From positions 1 through 7,542 of the forward strand of contig WAPZ01000016.1 of the NCBI GenBank assembly GCA_015520535.1: a stretch of DNA of 7,542 bases, read 5' to 3'. A program made the translations under genes and the position numbers. This DNA is from Candidatus Heimdallarchaeota archaeon (GTDB lineage: Archaea > Asgardarchaeota > Heimdallarchaeia > Hodarchaeales > S146-22). Below are positions 1-6,031 of the stretch, piece after piece (positions within the stretch are counted from its first letter, which is position 1; every line of letters begins with the position of its first letter). Below the pieces are notes generated by a model, which saw only the letters and a list, made by a program, of their open reading frames with translations, was not told where the DNA came from and ran no database searches.

Positions 1-888
1 GCCCATTATCATGGGAAACGCATAACCGGTATATTACCGTTATTTTTTGTCAAATCAATTTTTGGAGGGAAATCGCTGATTTCTACGCCGTTTGGCGTAT
101 ATGGAGGCGTATTAGCCAATAACTCTCAGGCCGAACAGGCACTAATTGCAGCTGCAAAAGAATTCGCGTTGGAAACGAATGCATCATATATCGAGTTTCG
201 CCATCAAAAGCCAATTGACTCCTCCGAATTATATACAAATGATCAGTTTTATTGTACATTTATCAAGAACATCGGTAAAACACCTGAAGAAAATATGGCC
301 TTATTGCCACGTGAGTCTCGCCGCTTAGTTCGACGCGCGATAAAATATGGATTGGAAGCCCATATAACCCATGAAATTCGGGAATTTTATCATATCTATG
401 CTTGCTCCGTTAAAAATTTAGGAACTCCGGTATTTCCGCGCAGCCTGTTTGAAAATATTATGGCTGAAAGAGAACTCAAGCCGGAGATTTTGTTGATTTC
501 CCACAGAGGTAAAAGGATAGCCGGGGTTCTATCATTTTATTATAAAAATACAGTCTTGCCTTATTATGGGGGCTCTTTACCATCCAAGCGATTTTTATCT
601 CCCAACAATTATATGTATTATGCTTTAATGAATCACGCTTCTGAAAGAGGTATGACGTATTTCGATTTTGGACGTAGCAAGATCAACACAGGCGCTTATC
701 ATTTCAAAAGGCACATGGGATTTGAGCCCAGTGCTTTATCTTATCAGTATTTGCTTATAAACGCAACTAGCTTACCCAATAACAATCCCCTTAATCCCAA
801 ATATCGATTGGCTATCGGTATTTGGAGACGCTTACCTCTCACCATGACAAAAATTTTGGGCCCTAAATTGGTTAAACAATTTCCATGA
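1..888 (+). CDS. FemAB-like GNAT-fold protein of the PEP-CTERM/exosortase-associated type, 5'-partial
   Basis: Seen: the frame ending at the TGA at 886-888 is open back to base 1, giving 295 visible residues. The first possible in-frame start inside, a TTG at 169, is not credible, because family-like sequence precedes it: a LPLFFVKSIFGGKSLIS stretch (about residues 12-28) and PFGVYGGVLA (30-39). Further on are a basic segment LPRESRRLVRRAIKYGL (about 102-117) and the C-terminal signature NNYMYYALMNHASERG followed by YFDFGRS (about 220-226), Y-H-F-K and MGF. Family knowledge: this arrangement is that of FemAB-related proteins of exosortase/PEP-CTERM exopolysaccharide loci (TIGR03019-like), usually about 330-350 residues, so roughly 40-55 N-terminal residues lie left of the window. 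FemAB/GNAT-fold proteins transfer aminoacyl or acyl groups to amino acceptors; the substrate here is unknown. The next gene starts 31 bases downstream, consistent with an operon. Classic peptidoglycan FemX/FemA is less likely given the polysaccharide context. Confidence 0.85.
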   Translation, partial: AHYHGKRITGILPLFFVKSIFGGKSLISTPFGVYGGVLANNSQAEQALIAAAKEFALETNASYIEFRHQKPIDSSELYTNDQFYCTFIKNIGKTPEENMALLPRESRRLVRRAIKYGLEAHITHEIREFYHIYACSVKNLGTPVFPRSLFENIMAERELKPEILLISHRGKRIAGVLSFYYKNTVLPYYGGSLPSKRFLSPNNYMYYALMNHASERGMTYFDFGRSKINTGAYHFKRHMGFEPSALSYQYLLINATSLPNNNPLNPKYRLAIGIWRRLPLTMTKILGPKLVKQFP

Positions 889-906
889 AGACATTAAAAC
901 CTAACT

Positions 907-916
907 GAAAGGATGG
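907..916 (+). promoter_or_regulatory. Ribosome binding site for the epimerase gene
   Basis: A purine-rich GAAAGGATGG lies just before the ATG at 920, with AAAGGA ending about 6 bases upstream. This supports the 920 start over the out-of-frame ATG at 913. Confidence 0.6.
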
Positions 917-919
917 ATT

Positions 920-1891
920 ATGGCACATTATCTTGTTACAGGGGGAGCTGGATTTATTGGCTCAAATATTGTTGAGAAATTGGTAAAAGGTGGTCATCGG
1001 GTTCGCGTTCTTGACAATTTTAGTACCGGGAAGGAGTCGAATCTCAAAGATTTTTTGTCAGATATCGAGCTTGTTGAGGGCGATATCCGTGATGTCGCTA
1101 TCGTTGAACAGGCGATGAAAGGGATCGATTATGTTTTACATCAGGCTGCCCTTGGCTCGGTACTCCGGTCTGTTGAGGATCCAATGGAGACGCATGCTGT
1201 CAATGTCAATGGAACGCTAAATCTGCTAATTGCAGCAAAAAAACATGGTGTTCGCCGATTTGTTTTTGCGTCTTCTTCATCGGTTTATGGGAACACTCCA
1301 ACGCTTCCTAAAAAAGAAAATATGCGCCCGCAACCGGTCTCGCCTTACGGAGCGTCTAAATTAGCCGCAGAAAGCTATGCCATTGCATTTTATTCTGTTT
1401 ACAAAGTTCCGGTTGTTGGATTAAGGTATTTTAATGTGTTTGGTCCACGCCAAAACGCTAAATCACAATATGCCGCGGTTATTCCTTTATTTATTCAAGC
1501 TTTTATCGATGGTGAAAGACCTTCAATTCATGGGGATGGTAAACAAACCCGGGACTTTACATATGTAGAGAACGTCGTAAATGCAAATTTGCTGGCATGT
1601 CGTTCTTCTTTAGCCCCGGGACATGTATTTAATATTGCTTGTGGGCAACGATATAGTCTTTTAGACCTTTTTAATGTATTGAAAAATATCTTTCACAGCG
1701 AAATACAACCAATGCATACAGAGCCTAGACCAGGTGATATAAGAGATTCTCTGGCTGATATAAGCCTCGCAAAAGAAATTTTGGGATATGAGGTAAAAGT
1801 CTCTTTTGAAGAAGGTTTAAAAAGAACGGTCGCGTCATTTGAGTCTAAAACCATGCAACAAATGGCTATAACGAAAACGGTTTTGTCTTAA
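920..1891 (+). CDS. NAD-dependent UDP-sugar epimerase, extended SDR family (WbpP/TviC-like)
   Basis: A 323-residue extended short-chain dehydrogenase/reductase. Seen: Rossmann motif GGAGFIG (residues 8-14), an Asp after strand 2 (D32, typical for NAD binding), serines 118-121 before VYG, the catalytic Y143xxxK147 in SPYGASK, RYFNVFGPRQ (169-178) and GDGKQTRDFTYVENVV (205-220). Family knowledge: this motif set, notably FNVFGPRQN...YAAVIP and the RDFTYVEN segment, matches UDP-GlcNAc/UDP-Glc(A) 4-epimerases such as WbpP and TviC, which interconvert gluco and galacto forms of nucleotide sugars in the cytoplasm. Length is normal, though the last 15 or so residues look like a non-conserved tail. 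Exact substrate (UDP-GlcNAc, UDP-GlcNAcA or UDP-Glc) cannot be read from sequence alone; a UDP-glucuronate decarboxylase or dTDP-glucose dehydratase is a less likely alternative. Position between a FemAB-like gene and glycosyltransferases suggests it supplies a sugar donor for the polysaccharide. Confidence 0.92.
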   Translation: MAHYLVTGGAGFIGSNIVEKLVKGGHRVRVLDNFSTGKESNLKDFLSDIELVEGDIRDVAIVEQAMKGIDYVLHQAALGSVLRSVEDPMETHAVNVNGTLNLLIAAKKHGVRRFVFASSSSVYGNTPTLPKKENMRPQPVSPYGASKLAAESYAIAFYSVYKVPVVGLRYFNVFGPRQNAKSQYAAVIPLFIQAFIDGERPSIHGDGKQTRDFTYVENVVNANLLACRSSLAPGHVFNIACGQRYSLLDLFNVLKNIFHSEIQPMHTEPRPGDIRDSLADISLAKEILGYEVKVSFEEGLKRTVASFESKTMQQMAITKTVLS

Positions 1892-1926
1892 TAGTACTTT
1901 TCAAATGAGAAGAGCGGGTAAAAGAG

Positions 1927-2394
1927 ATGCGAGCGGCATCGTTCCATGAAGCCAACCGGTGGTTGCATGCCAAATTGTGTAGATTCGGGAAAAAGACCAT
2001 TTTTCTTAATCTTGCGCTATTGGGCATCATAGCTATCTATCCAAATTTAAAAGAAATATCCTTTTGGACCCATCAGAATTTGGCTCATTTGAATCTCTGG
2101 TCATTCTTTATTCAATACATTTCCTCTATTCTTTATTTCCTGCTTATGCTTAGTTTTTTTTATTCGTTGCATTACTGGGGAATATCCGCCCGCCTTTCTG
2201 GAATATTGAGTTTATTCCTATCGCTAACCGTGTGGGCTGTATCAGAAGTCATTATTCCTCACCGTTTATTGGAAATGCCGGTCTCATTGTTTAACTCAAA
2301 TAGCATACCGATTCTGATTGGTATTTTGTTTGGTTTCCTTTCAATTCAATATTGGATTTTTATGAATTTCACCGGTCAATGGGAAGTCGATTAG
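1927..2394 (+). CDS. Small integral membrane protein, four predicted helices, possibly VanZ-like
   Basis: A 155-residue protein that I do not firmly recognise. Seen: a basic N-terminus, then four hydrophobic segments at about residues 24-40, 57-82, 87-109 and 127-147, which suggests an inner-membrane protein. Between helices 3 and 4 there is an E107...R113...N123...G132...G136 pattern. It faintly recalls the E-x2-Q...R...D...N-x2-G motif of VanZ-family proteins, which are common in polysaccharide and exosortase loci, but the usual Asp and Gln are absent, so the relationship is tentative. The start ATG at 1927 has GAGAAGAG at 1907-1914 as a rather distant ribosome binding site, plus AAAGAG immediately adjacent. 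It starts 35 bases after the epimerase stop and ends 2 bases before the favoured start of the glycosyltransferase gene, so the two are probably translationally coupled. A role in polymer export or membrane assembly is inference from context only. Confidence 0.75.
   Translation: MRAASFHEANRWLHAKLCRFGKKTIFLNLALLGIIAIYPNLKEISFWTHQNLAHLNLWSFFIQYISSILYFLLMLSFFYSLHYWGISARLSGILSLFLSLTVWAVSEVIIPHRLLEMPVSLFNSNSIPILIGILFGFLSIQYWIFMNFTGQWEVD
2381..2386 (+). promoter_or_regulatory. Ribosome binding site deciding a GTG start for the glycosyltransferase
   Basis: GGGAAG lies 10 bases before the GTG at 2397, inside the last codons of the membrane protein gene. The competing in-frame ATG at 2379 has no comparable purine-rich site upstream. 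This favours the GTG, though 2379 cannot be excluded. Confidence 0.4.
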
Positions 2395-2396
2395 TT

Positions 2397-3656
2397 GTGA
2401 AAAAACAAAAGAAAAAAAAGCGCATTCTTTTCCTGGCGCATCGAGTACCTTATCCGCCTGATAAAGGGGACAAAATTCGCTCCTATCATATTCTGAAATA
2501 TCTCTCGCAAAAATACGATGTTTATCTCGCTTGCTTGTGTGATAATCAAAAAGATTGGGATCGCCTGCATGAATTACAATTGATTGTTAAAAACATTATA
2601 TGCGAGCGAATAAGATTGCCGGTGCAAAAGATAAAAATGGCGCGTGCCTTTTTATCTGATTTTCCCTTGACAGTGGAGTACTTTTATCATAAGGCATTTC
2701 AACACAAACTGAATACTTGGCTAAAGCAAATTCCTTTTGATGCGATCTACGTCTATTCTTCCAACATGGCCGAGTATGTTAGAAAAGTGACAGGGCCTGT
2801 AAAAATTATTGATTTCTGTGACCTTGACTCTGCCAAATTTTTGCAATTTCATAAGGAAAATTCATTTCCGCAGTCAATGGTATATCTATTCGAAGCAAAC
2901 CGTTTAGCCAAATATGAAAAACAAATAGCGCATGATTTTGATTATATTTTATTTATAAATGAAAGAGAGAAGAGGCTTTTTGATCATAAGAATCTGGCTA
3001 CAAAGCTCGTAGTAATGCCGAATGGAGCCGAATTAGAAATCAATACAGGGAATGGTAGATATCATCCCGAACAATTTTGGCAGACTTCATCCGATAAGTA
3101 CCTGGTCTTCGTCGGGGCTATGGACTATCTGCCCAATGCCCGGGCCGTTGTATGGTTTGTAGAAAATGTTTTCTATCGGTTAAAAGCATTGGTGCCTGAT
3201 ATTGAATTTTTTGCAATCGGGAAGAATCCGCCCAGAAGCATTCGGGCATTACATAATCCAAAGGCTGGAATTTATATTACGGGCTATCTTGAGGATATTG
3301 AAACTTTAATAGCAAAGGCGATCGCCTTTGTGGCTCCGATTCATATTGCAAGGGGCATGCAAACCAAATTGCTCGAAGCGATGCGATTGGGGGTGCCGGT
3401 GATTACCACCAGGGAAGCCGCGGAAGGTATCGGAGCTCGCCATGAAAAAGAAGTATTGATTGCGAATTCTCCGGCCGATTATGTCCAAAATATAATTAAA
3501 CTTTCTCTGTCATCATCACTTCGACAAACGCTCATTGATGGGGCGTTGCGATTTCTAAAAACGAACTTTCGCTGGAATGAAAATCTTAAGGTTTTAGAGG
3601 TACTATTAAAGGGTACAAACAAAATGAGAAAGCCAGATTTGGTGAGCTTGGATTAA
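2397..3656 (+). CDS. GT-B glycosyltransferase, exosortase/PEP-CTERM-associated type (TIGR03087-like)
   Basis: A 419-residue protein from the GTG at 2397 (ATG at 2379 would add 6 residues). Seen: a Lys-rich start, then ILFLAHRVPYPPDKGDKIRSYH (about 10-31), the N-terminal signature of the sugar transferases known as TIGR03087/Stp1; DFCDLDSAKF (139-148); MPNGAE (207-212), where the second Rossmann domain begins; FVGAMDYLPN (238-247); and C-terminal ARGMQTKLLEAMRLGVPVITT (about 318-338), the nucleotide-sugar binding region of GT4-like enzymes, with E327 as the conserved second Glu. The first Glu of the classical EX7E motif is not present. As far as I recall the ARGxQxKxLEAM form is normal for this family, so I do not read it as damage. 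Role: transfer of a sugar from a nucleotide donor to a lipid-linked acceptor on the cytoplasmic side of the inner membrane; donor and acceptor unknown. Length is normal for the family. It follows the membrane protein gene with a 2-base gap. Confidence 0.9.
   Translation: MKKQKKKKRILFLAHRVPYPPDKGDKIRSYHILKYLSQKYDVYLACLCDNQKDWDRLHELQLIVKNIICERIRLPVQKIKMARAFLSDFPLTVEYFYHKAFQHKLNTWLKQIPFDAIYVYSSNMAEYVRKVTGPVKIIDFCDLDSAKFLQFHKENSFPQSMVYLFEANRLAKYEKQIAHDFDYILFINEREKRLFDHKNLATKLVVMPNGAELEINTGNGRYHPEQFWQTSSDKYLVFVGAMDYLPNARAVVWFVENVFYRLKALVPDIEFFAIGKNPPRSIRALHNPKAGIYITGYLEDIETLIAKAIAFVAPIHIARGMQTKLLEAMRLGVPVITTREAAEGIGARHEKEVLIANSPADYVQNIIKLSLSSSLRQTLIDGALRFLKTNFRWNENLKVLEVLLKGTNKMRKPDLVSLD
3313..3330. 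repeat. 18-bp perfect palindrome containing GCGATCGC
   Basis: The 18 bases CAAAGGCGATCGCCTTTG equal their own reverse complement. They lie inside the glycosyltransferase gene, encoding part of AKAIAFVAP. The core GCGATCGC is identical to the cyanobacterial HIP1 octamer, but I noticed only this one copy. No function can be assigned. Confidence 0.6.
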
Positions 3657-3692
3657 TAGCTTGAATAAGAATCTTACTCTGTTTTCCAAATT

Positions 3693-3696
3693 AGGA
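3693..3696 (+). promoter_or_regulatory. Ribosome binding site of the first CelD-like gene
   Basis: AGGA 7 bases before the ATG at 3704 supports that start. It lies in the 47-base spacer 3657-3703, the longest gap in the window, in which I see no terminator hairpin or clear promoter. Confidence 0.5.
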
Positions 3697-3703
3697 TTAT
3701 TCA

Positions 3704-4888
3704 ATGAAAATAGAAGTCGTTTCTGATTTTGATCATTCGGATTTAAATCAAATCTGGTGCTCTTTGTTGAAACGTTATCACATCGACAATTTTTTTTTGA
3801 CTTATCGATGCATGAGTACCTGGTGGAAACATTTCGGAGGAAACGGAAAACAACTTAAATTGTTGATTGCAAAGAAACGCAATGACATTGTTGCATTAGC
3901 GCCGTTTTGGTCTGAAACTATTTATATTGCAAAAATCTTTCCCTTGAATATTTGGAAATGGGTTGGGTCCCAATACATAAGCCCTGATCATCTGGAATTT
4001 ATTTATGATCCTCGAGACGCAGAAGATACCGCCAAATCTTTTGCAGATTTTTTAGAACATTCTTTAAACCAATGGGATATTGTCCAATTAGAGTCCTTGC
4101 CTAAAGATTCATTATTCCTGAAGGCATTGATCGATGTAACTAAGAAAGAGAAAAGGGGAAAGATTTTTATTCAGAATGTCCACCGGGGGGAAATATGTCC
4201 ATATATTGTCTTACCCGATTCCTATGACGAATTCAGCGCTAAACTTAGTAACAATTTTCGTTATAAACTTCGAAGAGCTTATAAAGAGTGGAATCGACAG
4301 GGATACCAATTTCGATATCGAGAGCAGCCCCATGAGCTTGCCGAAGCATTTGAAAGTTTTGTTATCCTTCATAGAAAACGATGGCAGCTTGACGGAAAGC
4401 AAGGAAACTTTGCTAACCCAAAACTTTTGGCATTCCATCAAGAACTTTTGCAACAAAATGACGGCATTTGGAAGCCCATGTTCTTTGAAATTATAGGCAA
4501 AGAGGGAATCGTGGCCTCTCTTTATGCCTTTGTTTCCACAAGCAAGTTTTTTTACTATCAAATGGGCTATGATCCTCGATTTAGAAATAACCGCTTTATT
4601 CCCGGTAAAGTTTTAATCGATTGGTCTATTCGATACGCTATTTCAAAGCAAATTCATGAATTTGATCTTTTGCGTGGAGATGAACCTTTTAAGTATGATT
4701 GGAGGCCATGGGTACGCGTAAGGCATGAGCCCTTCTATTATGTTTTCAATCATTCGTTCGGTTCACAAATGTATGCAAGGTGGAAGATTTTGAGACATGA
4801 ATTAGCCCGGCTGATTAGGCATAAAAGTGATAGCCAACAAACTTTAGTATCCAATTTCAATCCTCAGTTAACTTATAGATTAAAATAA
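3704..4888 (+). CDS. GNAT-fold acyltransferase, CelD/BcsL type (Acetyltransf_6), first of two
   Basis: A 394-residue protein. Seen: N-terminal FFLTYRCMSTWWKHFGG (about 30-46) followed by LKLLIAKKRNDIVALAPFW (51-69), the pattern of the first half of CelD/BcsL-type proteins. Then a basic helix NNFRYKLRRAYKEWNRQGY (about 183-201) and the C-terminal GNAT half: FFYYQMGYDPRFRNNRFIPGKVLI (282-305, with PG before a helix), a helix, then EFDLLRGDEPFKYDW (319-333). Family knowledge: PF13480 proteins share a GNAT/FemAB-like fold and occur in cellulose and exopolysaccharide loci as presumed N- or O-acyltransferases; few have been characterised biochemically. It is cytoplasmic, with no signal peptide visible. 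The adjacent downstream gene encodes a second member of the family. A T9 homopolymer at 3790-3798 falls near codon 30. Acyl donor and acceptor are unknown; an amino sugar made by the nearby aminotransferase is a reasonable but unproven acceptor. Confidence 0.87.
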   Translation: MKIEVVSDFDHSDLNQIWCSLLKRYHIDNFFLTYRCMSTWWKHFGGNGKQLKLLIAKKRNDIVALAPFWSETIYIAKIFPLNIWKWVGSQYISPDHLEFIYDPRDAEDTAKSFADFLEHSLNQWDIVQLESLPKDSLFLKALIDVTKKEKRGKIFIQNVHRGEICPYIVLPDSYDEFSAKLSNNFRYKLRRAYKEWNRQGYQFRYREQPHELAEAFESFVILHRKRWQLDGKQGNFANPKLLAFHQELLQQNDGIWKPMFFEIIGKEGIVASLYAFVSTSKFFYYQMGYDPRFRNNRFIPGKVLIDWSIRYAISKQIHEFDLLRGDEPFKYDWRPWVRVRHEPFYYVFNHSFGSQMYARWKILRHELARLIRHKSDSQQTLVSNFNPQLTYRLK

Positions 4889-4903
4889 ATTTTTTCGTAT
4901 AAA

Positions 4904-6031
4904 ATGATTGCAACCTATGCTCCGACCAGATTCCATATCTATGAAACAAAAGACTTTTTTAAGGTTTTTGAAGCAAAATGGAATCAACTTTTAGATGCTT
5001 CTCAAGAAAACATTCCTTTTCTCCGTGCCGAATGGCTTCACATTTGGTGGCAATGTTTTGGGAAAGAAGGTAAGCCTAAGATTTTAGTCATCCAACAAGG
5101 CGATGAATGGATTGGAGCCGGGGCATTTTTCCAGGGAAAATTTTCTCATGGACTGTTCCGTTTGAAGGCTCTGCAGCTTTATGCGAATGGACATTCATAC
5201 CGATCGAACTTCCTGTGCAGAAAAGATAAAGAACATGAGGTTAAAAAACATTTAGTGCAATTTTTACAGCATGAATTAGAATTTTCAGATTTGCTTTTTT
5301 TAAGGGATGTACCTCAAACTTCAATTTTAAGCACTACTTGTTTGAGTAAGGAAATAGCGTCAAGAGTTGGTTCTATTGAACCTATGTCTTCTCCTTATAT
5401 CGTTATCAATGATTCTTGGGAGGAATATTGGAACCAAATAAAAGGTCATTTTAGAGCCAACCTCAGGAGAAGGCTAAAAAAACTCAAACAACTGGGCAAA
5501 TTGGAGTTTCGTGTGTTTTCATCCGAAAAGGATCTTTATCGAATTTTGCATTTGGGATTGAAATTAGAAGCTAAAGGTTGGAAGGGAAAATCAGGTACCG
5601 CCATCCTTTCGAAGTCCGCAACGAGACAATTTTACGGGGAAATTGCAAAATGGGCCGGCGCGAAGAAATGGCTTCGATTGTTTGGACTTTTTCTTAATGA
5701 CCAGCTCATTGGATTTGATTTTGCAATTGAATATAATCAGCGTTTGTTTTTGCTGAAGACGGCCTACGATGAAAATTATGCGCGATATTCTCCTGGCCAA
5801 ATCCTTCGCTTGTTTGCCCTACAATGGGCTTTTGAGGCTCAACTTAAGGAGTATGAATTTCTTGGCTATCAAATGCCATGGAAAGCTAACTGGACTCAAA
5901 ACGTTAAGCCTCATTTAACGATTTTTGTGTATTCTGATCATTTTTATAGCCGCATTTTTTATCATTGGCAAGAACAATTACGACCGTTATTAAAGCATTA
6001 TTTAAAAAGGATGAATCGTGTTCATTCCTGA
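4904..6031 (+). CDS. GNAT-fold acyltransferase, CelD/BcsL type (Acetyltransf_6), second of two
   Basis: A 375-residue protein with the same plan as its upstream neighbour. Seen: IPFLRAEWLHIWWQCFGKEG (37-56), KILVIQQGDEWIGAGAFF (59-76), a basic segment GHFRANLRRRLKKLKQLGKL (181-200), LKLEAKGWKGKSGTAI (219-234), a C-terminal GNAT region LFGLFLNDQLIGFDFAIEY (259-277), then LLKTAYDENYARYSPGQILR (283-302) and EYEFLGYQMPWKANW (316-330). The neighbour's FDLLRGDEPFK is replaced here by YEFLGYQMPWK. The two proteins align in architecture but differ widely in residues, so this is an old duplication or independent recruitment rather than a recent tandem copy. The ATG at 4904 follows the previous stop by 15 bases, and the A/T-rich spacer has no evident Shine-Dalgarno sequence, suggesting reinitiation after the upstream gene. 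The 3' end overlaps the next gene by 14 bases. Substrate unknown. Confidence 0.85.
   Translation: MIATYAPTRFHIYETKDFFKVFEAKWNQLLDASQENIPFLRAEWLHIWWQCFGKEGKPKILVIQQGDEWIGAGAFFQGKFSHGLFRLKALQLYANGHSYRSNFLCRKDKEHEVKKHLVQFLQHELEFSDLLFLRDVPQTSILSTTCLSKEIASRVGSIEPMSSPYIVINDSWEEYWNQIKGHFRANLRRRLKKLKQLGKLEFRVFSSEKDLYRILHLGLKLEAKGWKGKSGTAILSKSATRQFYGEIAKWAGAKKWLRLFGLFLNDQLIGFDFAIEYNQRLFLLKTAYDENYARYSPGQILRLFALQWAFEAQLKEYEFLGYQMPWKANWTQNVKPHLTIFVYSDHFYSRIFYHWQEQLRPLLKHYLKRMNRVHS
6004..6010 (+). promoter_or_regulatory. Ribosome binding site deciding a GTG start for the aminotransferase
   Basis: AAAAAGG ends 7 bases before the GTG at 6018 and lies inside the last codons of the upstream acyltransferase gene. 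It supports an overlapping, coupled start at 6018. Confidence 0.55.

Noticed and set aside
146..328. Small + strand reading frame of 60 codons
   Set aside because: Fully inside the FemAB-like gene in another frame, with no recognisable protein pattern.
169..888. FemAB-like protein starting at TTG 169
   Set aside because: The same frame is open to base 1, and conserved family sequence lies before 169; the start is outside the window.
3306..3488. Minus-strand reading frame inside the glycosyltransferase gene
   Set aside because: Antisense shadow of a well-supported gene.
3657..3703. Terminator or internal promoter in the longest spacer
   Set aside because: No stable hairpin with a T-run and no convincing -35/-10 pair; it appears to hold only the ribosome binding site.
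4176..4561. Overlapping + and - reading frames of 106 and 116 codons inside the first CelD-like gene
   Set aside because: Both are shadows of a gene whose frame shows clear family motifs throughout this interval.
5591..5800. Minus-strand reading frame inside the second CelD-like gene
   Set aside because: Antisense shadow without its own motif or ribosome binding site.
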